Below are positions 42,610 through 54,099 of a stretch of DNA of 64,000 nucleotides, in pieces. Numbering within the stretch: position 1 is the first letter of the stretch; each line of letters begins with the position of its first letter. The stretch lies in assembly GCA_947462335.1 (NCBI GenBank), contig OX381721.1, forward strand, positions 40,264,488 to 40,328,487, written 5' to 3'. The notes beneath the pieces are model-generated. The model had not been told where the DNA came from. It saw only the letters and a program-made list of their open reading frames with translations, and did no database searches. A program made the position numbers and the translations under genes. The DNA is from Harmothoe impar (taxonomy: Eukaryota; Annelida; Polychaeta; Phyllodocida; Polynoidae).

Positions 42610-43500
42610 GTTTACTGAGGAGAGATCACAAGGTAGACCACCAGCAAGAAGGCCTGGTCCCGTGCATATGGGCAGCGGCTGCCAGTACAGCTTGGTTAGT
42701 TACAATCACAGTAGTCCACAAAGTGACCCCTCAAGTTTTGTCGCCTTTTACGATTCTGGTATACCCATTGGTATTATGGAAGGCTCCCGATGAAGTTATT
42801 CTGCTCCTTCATGCCCCCATCGTGAAGGTCCCCACCAACACAGGGGGAGGCATACATGCACATTGAATCAGTAAATCGAATTCCGAAAAGGGGTTAATAG
42901 TATATGCAATGTGGTATCTGAATCAGGAAATGTTCCAAGTAGTTTAGAGAATTGGCACTTTTGGACATTGCTAGGATATGTACGGTTGATAGATCCTTGA
43001 TGACGGGAGATGGGGATAGAGCGGACACTTATATTAAGAGTATATGGATGCAAAATAAAATAAACGCGATTTTTGAAAAAAGGGACAAAAAATGTCTGAC
43101 AAAGATATGGGTTAGGGATGGTTTGGGTTAGATGCAATCCCAAATAATTCTCCAACGATGGCATTAGTGCCTGCAAAGGTTATCCTTTGTACTCTGTTAC
43201 TAAAAGACTATGTACAAATGCCCCAGGGTGTAGTCTACAATAGATACTACATGCTTCAATTATGGGGTGGATTTATTGCCTCCAGACTCTTCACATGTTA
43301 ACGGTCGTGGACCTAAGTTTACCTGCCATTTCAATCTATCATTCCTACCGAAACACGGAAAAAATACCCTAATTCCGAGACAATCTCTCTCTGTCTGCAA
43401 TCTAGAGGGTAGATTGCAGCGTCTACCCAGATAGCTCAATAATTACTTACCCCCAATCATCAGCCGACAGTGAACCTCCATATCACCTAGATAACAAGGG
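42610..43500. other. Noncoding stretch right of the Polinton
   Basis: Contains a GTCGCCTTTTACGA motif near 42739, which I associate with a dispersed mollusc repeat, and otherwise AT-rich DNA. No gene supported. Confidence 0.45.
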
Positions 43501-43720
43501 GCCGCTCTGCGCATGTGCACGGGGGCACTTTGGGCGCATGCGCGGTAGAGGTGTGTCACCAGGGGGCGGTGATGAATGCCCCGCTAACAAGCGTCCTATT
43601 TCCTGTCGTCGCCGCGTGGTGGCTCCACTGTCGGCGGGGGACGCTAGGGGAACGCTAGGGGAACGCTGGAGGGACGCAGGACGGGTGGCGCTGGTAACGG
43701 TAAGATGTATGGTAATACAG
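43500..43720. promoter_or_regulatory. CpG-rich patch with NRF1-type sites
   Basis: TGCGCATGTGC and GCGCATGCGCGG match the NRF1 palindrome TGCGCATGCGC within 30 bases of each other (about 43508-43545). CpG density is high to about 43700. A GTAACGGTAAGATG donor-like site lies near 43697. This looks like a TATA-less promoter, but no gene body was recognised. Confidence 0.35.
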
Positions 43721-44980
43721 TAACGACCCCCGCCTCTCTGCTGATAATACCGCGCCTTGATTTATACATCAACCGGCTCCTAGGTAGCGCACTGGGAAAG
43801 CACCTTTAGTGCGGCTTCCTGCCACTGGCGGCGCCCCCATGCCCATTAGGTACTCTCCAAATGTAGACCTGCATAGAGGGGCCCCGTCCTCTGTGTGTTT
43901 CTTGGCCTGGCCTCCATGAATTTATGTACATCTATAACAAGTATAAGGGCATCATAGATGAATTCTGCATAACTATTGTGGAGAAAGGATATAGGCCGAG
44001 GTTTATATCTACATGAGTACAGGGATTAGTGGTCACCTGTGTTTCCTTATCATAGATGCTCTGTCAAATAGGACCATTAAGAGCTGACAAAAGTATATTA
44101 ATTACAACTTCAGAAAACTCACCAGGAGGGTCCAACTTAACACCAAAGTGGTGCCTCTACATGGGTACCCAAAATTATGACCATGTCAAATTTAACCAAA
44201 AGGTCGAATTGTATGTGTATAAGAACTCATAGAAAAACTTCTGTGGGTCGAATTTTAGCCCCATTTTTCCTGTGTCCGTCAATTTTTAAAATAGCCCAAA
44301 ACGGCTGTGTCGCCGTGTCGCCGGTGTCGAATTTTACCCACGTAGAGGCACAAAGTACCGAGACGCTTTACGTCATGACGTAGCTGTGGATCAAAATATC
44401 ACTAGAAAATTTCTTTACTATCCATTTTTTCTAGTGGTTCAGGTTTGGTTAGGTTTACTTAGTTTGATTAGTATAGGGCAATAGCCCATACATATCATAT
44501 CACCATTCAGAAAGTTTGGAAAGAAATACAGCTCATGAAAGTCGTTTAAAGTCTTGGACATGGCGCCGGTCCTGTGTTGTGTCTCAGCTATACATGCAAC
44601 ACCAACCTGTGAGGATGTACCAGACATTTCAATTTAAAATGGCAATTGCAAATGCCAGGTCTGCCCAGTTGAATGGGAGAAGCAAAAACACCACAGCCCT
44701 AGAAAATAACAGATAGACTACGCTCATTATAGAAGAGGCAGTGCACCATTTCAGTATATATCTTTTCTATAGTGGTCGATACCAACATAGACCAGAATTA
44801 TTCTTACCAGAATAGAGCATCTAATAGGATTCATGTCCCCATTATACCCCTCCCCCCTCCCACTCCCTCTCTTCTTTCCACCCGATGCATTCCCTAATTT
44901 CTATACTATACTCTTGTGAAATTATCAGCACCCGGGAAACTGAACTAGAACTTGATCTTTGGGACGTTAAGTGGATCGAC
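43721..44980. other. Noncoding stretch
   Basis: ORFs of 60-68 codons without motifs. No bounded repeat. AT-rich from 43900. Confidence 0.5.
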
Positions 44981-44984
44981 TGGT

Positions 44985-45235
44985 GGTGGCGTTGTGCGCA
45001 GGCGCGAGGCGGCTGGTGGACGAGCCTGGTTCCGGTTCATTTCTACAATCGTATTAAGGAAGTTTCCGTCTCCCCTCTCCTAATACTATTATGGGATGGC
45101 GGCTTCCCCTGCTCGCACTCTGAGTCGGCCGCCAGCTGGCGCGACTTTGGCGCATGCGTAATAAAGTCGCCTAATCAGGTGATGGCGGCAGGGCGGCAAG
45201 ATGGCGATCTGACGTCTGTTTGATGGTTTTCAGAT
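44985..45235 (+). promoter_or_regulatory. CpG-rich patch with NRF1 and YY1-type sites
   Basis: GTGCGCAGGCGCGAGG (about 44995), GCGCATGCGTAAT (about 45150) and CAAGATGGCGATCTG (about 45197, YY1 core AAGATGGCG) lie in a CpG-dense 250-base patch. YY1 AAGATGGCG close to a start site is a common initiator arrangement. A 112-codon ORF spans it but lacks recognisable motifs, so the product is not called. Confidence 0.35.
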
Positions 45236-45349
45236 GGTAGCAGGAGTGTAGGGCTTTCTACTATTCTAGTACCTTAGGGCCACTACCTCTGCACCTACTA
45301 CGTTCAAGCTGTTGCCACTACCGCGGGCACTACCGCCAAACTATGACCA

Positions 45350-45598
45350 CACAGAGAAAAAAACAGCGTCGAAAAGGAGTCCAGGTTGCCTCCAGAATGA
45401 CCCCCCTCTTCAAGGGAGCCCAGGCTGCATAAGAGAGCCCATGTGACACCCTGGGCGACCTAAGAGAGTCACATGGGGGAGTCACATAGTTCCTTTGCTC
45501 ACCTAAGGGAGTCACATAAGGACCTGGGCTCCCCTAATGAGGGGAGTCATTGTGGAGGCAACCTGGACCCCCTTTTGACGCTGCTTCTTTTCTCTGTA
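45350..45598. mobile_element. MITE, ACAGAGAAAA termini, GAGTCAC-rich
   Basis: ACAGAGAAAA..ACAGCGTC.AAAAGG..GTCCAGGTTGCCTCCA at the left pairs with TGGAGGCAACCTGGAC..CCTTTTGACGCTG..TTTTCTCTGT at the right. The inside has repeated GGGAGTCACATAG and GGGAGCCCAGG words in both senses. Same family as 15204-15452 by termini and by the GAGTC interior. Confidence 0.75.
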
Positions 45599-45734
45599 CA
45601 TGTCTTAGTTGAATCTTACAATCCCAGGCTTACAATGCAATGTCTAGGCTATATTATCAGTCATTAAGACATATTCTACACTTTTTCTTACATACAAATA
45701 ATAATAGGGGTAGGCCCCTACTAGCACCAACGGC

Positions 45735-45980
45735 CACACACAGATAATTAGGCATAAAGCGGATTAAAGGAGTCACTGTGTCTTCCACGTGGCTCTGGTA
45801 AAAATGGAATGTCATACAGCAATTGACTCTGGTTATAATTATGAAGGGTCAACTAGAGTTGACAATGATAGTACAGAGACAACTAGAGTTGACACTTTAT
45901 ATAAGCAGAGTCATTAGTAGTATGGCTCTCTATATTGCCAGAGCCATTTAGAGTTGACACCTTTACTTCTCTGTGCAGCA
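45735..45980. mobile_element. MITE, CACAGA termini, AGAGTTGACA-rich
   Basis: The left part (CACACAGATAA, AAAGGAGTCACTG, GTGGCTCTGG) and right part (CAGAGCCAT, GTGTCAACTC complement, CTTTACTTCTCTGTG) are diverged inverted copies. The interior repeats CTAGAGTTGACA three times. It lies 140 bases after the preceding MITE and has the same type of ends. Confidence 0.55.
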
Positions 45981-46785
45981 GTCGGGAAGAGTATAGCTTG
46001 AGGTCGTGCACTAAACCACTTATGTGTTTCAGAAACTGACTAGTTCTGTATAGGACTAAATACACGTAAACCCAATATCCCCTTTTTTACGGGTTTGAGA
46101 ATTAAAGCCTTGGGAAAGTCAGTGACATAAGCACTTTGTATAGTCATATATGCCTACCTAGTGAATGAGCTGGCCCTCTTAGTTATATAAGATACCTCAT
46201 CCCAGCTAAGCTCTATACCTAGATGTCAATTTCATAGGATCTCATGAACCTGTTCGTTCAAATGAGATAATCCCTTTCTACGTTGCTAATATACTATACA
46301 ATTGCTTTGGATACCAGAAAAGCATGTTTTATCTAATATTGGCTCTCGTCATCTTGAGGGTGGTTCGTATAGAAGACCCCACCAATTGAATCCGACCCCA
46401 GGTTCTTGCATGACCCGAAATGCTGGGAAAGATTACTTCCAGTGTCTAGCCGGAAGTAACAAGGCCGCACGCGCATGGCTGGAATGGGAGCGTGTTGCAT
46501 GATGGGAGGCCGTAAAAGAGCAAGAGGAGAAAACTTAATCAGATTACACGCAGCGCGGCTTAGTTAGCTAGGGAGGAGGATGGTGGCCTACGTGTGGAAA
46601 GAGGATCCAGCTGGGTCTTCTCAATAGGGCCAACAAAGAGATGAGGAGGGGGGCGGAGAGAGATAGACAGAAACAGACTCACATAGAGAACAAATACAAA
46701 GAGGCAGATAGACAAACGGAGAGATAGAGAAAGAGATAAATCAAGACAGTCCCAGTCCTTGAATTAAATTGTAATACTAGCCGAC
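45981..46785. other. Noncoding stretch
   Basis: No gene supported. A purine-rich GAGAGAGATAGACAG microsatellite-like run lies at about 46650-46740. Confidence 0.5.
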
Positions 46786-47075
46786 ACAGCCGAAACTCAT
46801 ATGCTACTAGCCCCTGACACACAGCCCAAACTCCTATATTACTAACGTCTGACACACAGCCCCAACTCATATACTACTATAGGCCCTGACACACAGCCCC
46901 AACTCATATACTACTATAGGCCCTGACACACAGCCCCAACTCATATACTACTGGCCCCTGACAGACACACAGCCCCAACTCATATACTACTAGCCCCTGA
47001 TACACAGCCCCAACTCATATATAACTAGCCCCTGACACACAGCCCCAACTCATATACTCCTGGCCCCTGACATTA
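46786..47075. repeat. 35-bp minisatellite, first block
   Basis: The unit of about 35 bp is ACTCATATACTACTAGCCCC followed by TGACACACAGCCCCA. About eight units occur here. The same unit reappears at 48205-48300 and, as the main array, at 48755-49945. Confidence 0.9.
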
Positions 47076-48204
47076 GTCTATACTAATATGCTTGGTTAAG
47101 TTTTGCATTCCATGTCCAAAGGCTTTGATTAGCAATAATGTCCATCGTCAATTTTCTTTTCCTATGAGATTAACTTTTCTATATTTTGTGGGTCATTTGC
47201 GGCATTGAGTGATATTTTCCTAGAGGTAATATATATTTTCTATATGGTGTATTTCCCTCATGAAATCGGAAACGAAAAGCCTGTCAAAAATCACATTTCA
47301 TAATTTCATAATTTCTTTTTCAAATAAATAGCTAAATGTAACTCAAAACTTCATTTGAATGTTCAAGATAACATGAATTTTCAAAAAGAGATGGAATTTA
47401 TGCCTTTAAATTATGATAAAACCCATTCAAATGCTTGTCAAAAATATTATGCCACGTCTCCCACAAAACCATCTCAGTGAACAAAAAACGTTACCGGGTA
47501 TACATTTTATAACGTCATATAACTTTTCTCTAATGTTCCTTACTATAGCAAAACGTTATATAGGCCTAACTTTTATAATGTTAGTTTGACGTAAAATAAC
47601 GTTTTTTGTTAGCTGGGATTGGATTGAGTTTAGGGGGGCATAAAGATACACCTGAAATATTGGACAAATAAGGGACAAATGAGATAGACAACATGAAATA
47701 AGTTTGAAATATGTAGGATGAGTCATATCGCTGAAAGAGGAAATCCATTTTTAGTAGTATATATAAGGATGTCACGTCTCTCACGCTCTGCTTTAGGTAA
47801 ATATAGTGAAACTGCACATTTTATGGTACTTAATTATATTAATTTATTAAAGCTAAGGTGAGGCAAGAAAAAAATACTTTTGATTTTAGTCAATTACCTA
47901 TATTCGAAGTACTACGCCAGCAAATGCTGCAAAATGTCACGCCCCTCACACACTGTTTAGGAAACTATGGGCATACTGAAGTATCCATGGTACCTGATTC
48001 CTTTGAGATTATATGAGAGAATAAAATGCATGTTTGATCCATGCATATTTAAGGCACTAGGCCAAAATACACAGTAAAATTTCACATCTCTCACGTGTCA
48101 CATCTCTCACAGATGTCTCCTCTCTCACACACTGTTTTAGGATAAAATAGGCAAATGGAACTATCTACGTGATCTTTTTGAGATTATGGCAGAATGAAAT
48201 TCAT
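47076..48204. other. Noncoding AT-rich insertion in the minisatellite
   Basis: Interrupts the 35-bp array. It contains loosely repeated TCACATCTCTCAC and GTCACGTCTCTCACGC words (47770s, 47935s, 48083-48128). No coding region or clear terminal repeats. Confidence 0.5.
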
Positions 48205-48584
48205 CTGAGTGTATAACTCATATACTACTAGCCCTTGACACACAGCCCCAACCCATATACGACCAATAGTATACTAGCCCCTGACACGCAGCACCAACTG
48301 TATCCCCAACCTATTTTATACCCCCTACCCTTCCTCTCTATACTCGTATGCATCCGATATACACTACACGATCCCCCATTTTTTAAAATCAACTTGTGAG
48401 GACTAATTCCATGGTTTACCTGTTCATTGTCTATAACCAGCTCTATATACAAATATCATATATATTTTACATGTATTATGATCAATATAGAGGTCCCTAC
48501 TTTCTCTCTTTTTGTAAATACAATTGACAGACAAGGCATATACTCGAGTATCATAAGTAGCTGTGATACAGATTGTAATATGAG

Positions 48585-48752
48585 AATCCTATAACCCGCA
48601 CCTGGGGTCTGAAAATCGCCATTGTAGTACTGTACTATACTTATAAAAACCCTCGTATTACCCGCACCTAGACTTTAAGAATTTTGTATAACCCGCACTG
48701 GAGGTTTGGTGCGCGTATAACCTGGTTGTTATATGCAGGAATTTACGGTACT
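48585..48752. repeat. TATAACCCGCAC-type dispersed repeat
   Basis: Words CTATAACCCGCACCT, GTATTACCCGCACCT, GTATAACCCGCACTGG and GCGCGTATAACC recur, ending TTTACGGTAC. Similar in plan to 27021-27230 (TATAAGCCGC repeats ending TTTACAGTA). It interrupts the minisatellite. Confidence 0.5.
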
Positions 48753-48754
48753 AC

Positions 48755-49945
48755 TGGCCCCCAACACACAACCCAAACTCATATACTGCTATACATGTAG
48801 TCCCTGACACACAGTCCCAACTGATATACTATCCTAAATAGCCCCTGACACACAGCCCCAACTCATTTACTACTAGCCCCTGACACACAGTCCCAACTCA
48901 AATACAAGCCTAATAGCCCTGACACACAGCCTGAACTCATATACTACTAGCCCCTAAAAACACAGCCCCAACTCATATACTACTAGCCCCTGACACACAG
49001 CTCCAACTCATATACTACTAGCCCCTAACTCACAGCCCCAACTCACATATACTACTAGCCCCTGACACACAGCCCCATCTCATATACTACTAGCCCCTGA
49101 CACACAGCCCCAATGCATCCACTACTAATAGTATATTAGTCCCTGACACACAGCCCCAACTCATATACTACTAGCCCCTGAAACACAGCCCCAACCATAT
49201 ACTACTAGCCCCTGACACACAGCCCCAACTCATATACTACTAGCCCCCGACACACAGCCCCAACTCATTTACTACTAGCCCCTGACACACAGCCCCAACT
49301 CATATACTACTAGCCCCTGACACACAGCCCCAACCATATACTAGTAGCCCCTAACACACAGTCCCAACTCATGTACTACAAATAGTATACTAGCCCCTGA
49401 CACACAGCCCCAACTCATATACTACTAGCCCCTGACACACATACTACTAGCCCCCGACACACAGCCCCAACTCATATACTACTAGCCCCCGACACACAGC
49501 CCCAACTCATTTACTACTAGCCCCTGACACACAGCCCCAACTCATATACTACTAGCCCCTGACACACAGCCCCAACCATATACTAGTAGCCCCTAACACA
49601 CAGTCCCAACTCATGTACTACAAATAGTATACTAGCCCCTGACACACAGCCCCAACTCATATACTACTAGCCCCTGACACACATACTACTAGCCCCCGAC
49701 ACACAGCCCCAACTCATATACTACTAGCCCCCGACACACAGCCCCAACCCATATACTACTAGCCCCCGACACACAGCCCCAACCATATACTACTAGCCCC
49801 TAACACACAGCCCCAACTCATATACTATCAGCCCCTGACACACAGCCCCAACTCATATACTACTAGCCCCTGACACACATACTACTAGCCCCTAACACAC
49901 AGCCCCAACTCATATACTACTTGCCTCTGACACACAGCCCTAACT
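48755..49945. repeat. 35-bp minisatellite, main array with 242-bp higher-order repeat
   Basis: More than 30 units of the 35-bp repeat. Between about 49263 and 49745 a block of about seven units, including the distinctive variants ACTCATTTACTA, CTAGTAGCCCCTAACACAC and ATGTACTACAAATAGTATAC, is repeated once in full. The offset is 242 bases (ACTCATTTA at 49263 and 49505). This is a higher-order repeat and indicates recent block amplification. Confidence 0.9.
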
Positions 49946-50542
49946 GATGTAGAGTACCGTGAGGTATTACTCATTTACTGGCAGGTGGGGGGGAGGGGGT
50001 ATTACTGGCACCTTGGCAGTGTTGTGTGGCTCAGGGTAGCCAATGATAATTCAAGACATTTTGGGGACATATCCTCTTACCCTAAAAGACAAAATAAATG
50101 GAAATAAAACTTTGTGATGAGGATAATTCCCTTCAAAACTATGACCATTGAGTCATTAAGCTCAATATTGGTGCAGTTATAGGTTTTGCCAAGATGTAAG
50201 AGGAATTGGATCCAGATTCACAGCTTCACCTATATTTCGTAAACTGTAAGCAGAATTCCTTGGCCAATTCATGTCCTCTGTCTGCTAGAACAATCATTTT
50301 TGAACTGGGTCTCAATGCCCCCAAGATGGCCGGGATGCCAGTAATACCAACAGGTTTGTACAGTTTTGGGTATTACTGGCACCCGTCTTGCTGTCATCCT
50401 TTTAGTTAAGATGAGCATGACAATAATCAGTTTTTGATTCTTTCTTTGGCACTGCATTGTAGATTTATATGTTTGGTTTGAGAGCGAAGCTGTTTCCTTA
50501 GTAATATGGATTCTTTGGGTACCCAAAACAACATTCACAAAT
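49946..50542. other. Noncoding stretch with TATTACTGGCA inverted words
   Basis: GGTATTACTGGCAC (50000s and 50370s) and its complement GCCAGTAATACC (50338-50350) give a small foldback. No gene. Ends at the YR retrotransposon. Confidence 0.4.
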
Positions 50543-50656
50543 ATATTGCCTGGACGTATACTAGAAGGATCTGTAATAATGCTATGGAATATAATATGAC
50601 ATATGAGAAGACAATAGTTAATGGGTGCTTATAGCGTATGGCTGGATATACCTGCC
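50543..50656 (-). repeat. Split direct repeat A, terminal copy
   Basis: ATATTGCCTGGACGTATACT ... GGCTGGATATACCTGCC. The same sequence recurs at 50856-50969. It is the downstream end of the element in its coding direction. Confidence 0.9.
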
Positions 50657-50681
50657 CTTTTTATTAACATATATCACAGTA

Positions 50682-50857
50682 AAATTTGAAAACCAACTGG
50701 CGGGCTCAGTAGCGTCCCTAACAACGGACGCGCACACCCCTAGTGTGGAGAATCAGAACCACCACGACCCCGGCGCCGCCGCGTCCTACATAAGGGGGCG
50801 TGGTCACTATACTCTGCAATATATACATATAACTGCCAGGGCTCTTATATAGACCAT
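50682..50857 (-). repeat. Split direct repeat B, internal copy
   Basis: AAATTTGAAAACCAACTGGC ... CTTATATAGACCAT, identical to 55294-55469 as far as I can see. It contains a GC-rich CGGCGCCGCCGCGTCC block and GGGGCGTGG. Confidence 0.9.
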
Positions 50858-50969
50858 ATTGCCTGGACGTATACTAGAAGGATCTGTAATAATGCTATGG
50901 AATATAATATGACATATGAGAAGACAATAGTTAATGGGTGCTTATAGCGTATGGCTGGATATACCTGCC
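50856..50969 (-). repeat. Split direct repeat A, internal copy
   Basis: Second copy of A. It abuts internal B directly, sharing the junction bases ACCAT/ATATT, as expected for circle-derived junctions in YR retrotransposons. Confidence 0.9.
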
Positions 50970-51056
50970 AATAGTAGAGGCAGCGAGAGAAATGAGTTAG
51001 GCCGAGACACCCAGCCAAATATCTTCATAAGATTAACCATAATAACTATTGCATAA

Positions 51057-52031
51057 TTAAACACATTCAACTACTTTAGACAGCATAGATGCAACACGAT
51101 GATCCAAAGAGATTCTATCTTGGATCGGTCTCCTGAGGTAGACCAACACTTGGTCGCTCTTCCAATCACCTCTATCTTTAATGATGTCTAGCTCCACCCC
51201 TAGCCTTGCTAGGAACGTAGCTCCACCAGAACGGAAACCATGGCTAGAAATTCGTTCTGCCTGAATACCTGCCCTCTGAGCAGTCAATTTCAATATATCA
51301 GAAAACAATGTATACGATAAAGGGGCTACATTTTCCCCATCTGGGATCATGAAGGCAGGGTGACATGGCTTACCCTTTACCTCCATGAAGTGGCGTTCCG
51401 CCCAGTACACAGCACAGAGTGATTTATTATCCACTCGACAGATCGGGACCAACAACTCTCTCTCTTTGAATTGAATGGTCTTGGTTTTTTCTACCTTTAC
51501 CATCATGCCCCAGTCATAGAACTGGAAGGCACTTCTACACAATGTACTGTCACTTAATGTATAATGACACTTTCTCATTAGCGACCTAAACGCAAACAGG
51601 GCAGCGGCCCAAAAGCAAGTGTGACCCAAAGAGTCGGGCAAAACATCAAACATTGTCAATAAATGTTCAGGGAGAATAGCAAGGGCTTGGGTGGAACAAT
51701 CCCCCAAAAACCTGCGGGCACCCCTAAGAGCTCTTTTAATCAGCGGGTCCTCATACGGTATCCCTGCTGCCCTATACGAGCCTAAATAGTAGTTGACACC
51801 AGATAAATAATTCTTGATGGATACATAGCGAAGGGAGTTAGAAAGGTGAGCAATATAAAATGCTATACCCTCTCTGCCTGGTGCCAAAGGTTCAATACCA
51901 TACACCATACAAAATTGTAAGTAGCTTTTCTGCTGAGTCGCACGTGTTTTATCCGTATTATCCGACAGATCATTATCCAGTAATAACTGCAAACGTTCAG
52001 ATAGACGTGCACAGGGACCTGCAAAAATATA
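51057..52031 (-). CDS. Tyrosine recombinase of the YR retrotransposon
   Basis: The recombinase would integrate the circular DNA copy. The SSHGFRSGG box gives catalytic His and Arg of the H-x-x-R motif (about 251 and 254, counted from the first TTG at 51992). GDWKSD (Trp about 277) and the nucleophile Tyr in VLVYLRRP (about 285) follow. The N-terminal half has SYLQFCMVYGIEPL and YLSGVNYYLG, typical of this group, and FRSLMRK carries a basic motif residue. No ATG lies upstream of the conserved start. The frame is open right back to the UGA that ends RNase H (52032-52034), in the same frame. Expression by readthrough, or by splicing to the TTTTTGCAG acceptor-like site there, is plausible. The catalytic set appears intact. 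Confidence 0.9.
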   Translation of the reverse strand, partial: YIFAGPCARLSERLQLLLDNDLSDNTDKTRATQQKSYLQFCMVYGIEPLAPGREGIAFYIAHLSNSLRYVSIKNYLSGVNYYLGSYRAAGIPYEDPLIKRALRGARRFLGDCSTQALAILPEHLLTMFDVLPDSLGHTCFWAAALFAFRSLMRKCHYTLSDSTLCRSAFQFYDWGMMVKVEKTKTIQFKERELLVPICRVDNKSLCAVYWAERHFMEVKGKPCHPAFMIPDGENVAPLSYTLFSDILKLTAQRAGIQAERISSHGFRSGGATFLARLGVELDIIKDRGDWKSDQVLVYLRRPIQDRISLDHRVASMLSKVVECV

Positions 52032-52034
52032 TCA
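52032..52034 (-). other. UGA between RNase H and YR in the same frame
   Basis: Codons read AAA TTG TGA TAT ATT, then remain open into the recombinase without any further stop. This could be a recoding (readthrough) site, a splice-skipped stop (TTTTTGCAG follows within 15 bases) or simply a mutation. Confidence 0.45.
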
Positions 52035-54096
52035 CAATTTATTGTAACAACAGAATGAGTCTGGAGAGGTAACCCCTAGGAGCTTCCCCCTAGCGCCACT
52101 TTCTCCCCACCTACTCAACGAATCACAAATGATATTATCTTTAGTAGGTATGTATACAGATCTAACATGAAAATTCAAATTCACAGAAAGCCAAAACATT
52201 TCTCTTATCCATTGCATGCACATTTTATTTATACTGCGACCAGTGTTCAACATATGCATGACTTGTGTATTGTCGGTAACAAATACCAGTTCACAATCTT
52301 TCCATGATTCTCCCCATCTTTTTGCGGCTAATAGAACAGGCCAAAATTCCTGTTCATTTATATTCTTATTATAATTAGCTGGGGAAGGGACCCAATGATG
52401 CTGAGCATCAATATGAAGGGGGCAGCGGCCCCCCCGGTTCCCAAACCCCCATCAGCCAATCTCTACCATGCTGCGCCGCAAAACCTGAGAAAGAGGAGTC
52501 ACTATAAACAGATAAATGGGTGGTAATGGGCCTAATTATTTTAGCAGAACCATTAAAATGCTTTGCAAATTCCAACCACCATCTTATATCAGCACGAGCT
52601 TCTCCTGAGAGTCTCACTTTATAGTGCTGTTTCTTGACCACATTACATAAATCATAAATACGACGAGTGAAGCAGCGGCCACCTCTCACAACCTTACTAG
52701 CATGGGCTAAGCTGCCAGCCAGAGATTGAATTTCTTGCTTAGTTAGCTTTAATTTACCATTAGCCTCAGCTAATTTATGTAACAAACTAGCCATTTTGTC
52801 ATCTGGTAATGTCAGTTTCATTGCCACACTGTCAATTTCTATACCCAAAAATACCACTTGTTTGGAAACAGGTGAAATCTTTTTGAATGACAAGGCGAAG
52901 CCCAAGTGTCTTATGACCCTGAACAATTGGAGTTGCATAGTAATACACATATCTCTATCCACATTCATAATTAGGAAATCGTCTAGGTAATTGACAATAT
53001 TATCATAACCCTTCCTATACAAGCATCTCACAATAAACTCTGAGATTGAGTTAAATACATAGGGGCCTGACGCCATACCAAAACACAAGCGAGCGTCATT
53101 ATAAGTAACCGTACCAGCCCCATCACCATGGTCCCACTTAAGGCCCTGGAATTGCCTATCACCATAGTATATGTGTAGGCTTCTATAAGCGTCGCTTATA
53201 TCTGTGCTACTAAGCCACATTGATTCCCTTAGTAGATCACATACATCGTCAATAGATTTATATACAAATTTCTCACAAATTTCATTACAATAGGCATTTA
53301 CAGGTAAGTCCTCACCGCCACTCCGTGAGCAGTCGGTAATCGGTCTAATATTAACCTTTTCATCATGAGGATCTTTTTTCTTATCAATAGCCCCTATGGC
53401 ATGTACACATTTAGGCGTGGTTTCTGCTACTAGAATTTGACCTCTCTCCACCTCTAATTTTAGGCGGTCAGACATAAATTCTTTATTGCCCTTCTTGAGA
53501 ATCGAATTATAATTCTCATTCTCATACTCGCATGGGCAATCCGGGTTTACAATTCTGAAACCAAATACTGAACCTTCCATAAGATATTGCCAGTTACAGT
53601 CAACCTCTCCCCACATAAAACATTCACTAAACACTCTGCATGGTTTTAGAGAAATAGGGGAACCATCTAACACATATTTACAGGCGCAAACACCATTATA
53701 ACAGCGCTTATATACATTAAACACTGTGACCCGTGGGCCCTTTGACTCTTTCATAGTCACAGAAATACCCTCATTGTTATTAGGCAGCGGCCAACCAGAT
53801 TTATATATCTCCACAATGTCAAAGTCTGCGCTCTTAGCTGTAGCACTGATCAGCTGATTTGTATTTACCTTTAGGTCAATAGGGAAATCTACCACTGGGT
53901 CACTAGTGTTAACATACACCTCCTCACCCTTGCTATTAATACCTGAGGCAGCGGCCCCCATATGACTATCATGAATCAAGTCAATACCCTTAGTGCAATC
54001 AACAACTGTGGCCTTACAGGTAACCTGCTCTGCGGGCAGGGGGGTATTATTAGTAAACACAACAGTAGGTATTATGCAAACAGGTGAGCAGTAGTC
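52032..54096 (-). CDS. Reverse transcriptase and RNase H, one frameshift at a G-run
   Basis: This makes the DNA copy of the element RNA. The RT has TDISDAYRSLHI, LCFGMASGPYVFN and the catalytic box YLDD (about residue 355-360). RNase H begins with HLSVYSDSSFSGF and continues with NEQEFWPVLLAAKRW, VTDNTQVMHMLNTGRS and ICDSLSRWG, ending CCYNKL before UGA. The first frame stops at 52408, just after a run of seven G (minus strand) near 52431-52437. The RNase H continuation is open in the frame that one G fewer would give. A homopolymer slip, sequencing error or allelic change is likely. There is no ATG at the beginning: the frame is open back to the UAG that ends gag, in the same frame. Confidence 0.9.
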
Positions 54097-54099
54097 CTA
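54097..54099 (-). other. UAG between gag and RT in the same frame
   Basis: Codons read AAG GCA TAG GAC TAC, then stay open without ATG for 30-plus codons into RT. Gag-pol UAG readthrough is known in some retroviruses. Here it is inferred from frame continuity and the missing RT start codon. Confidence 0.5.

Noticed and set aside
46786..49945. CRISPR-like array
   Set aside because: Units are contiguous 35-bp tandem repeats with no unique spacers, in a eukaryotic setting; a minisatellite.
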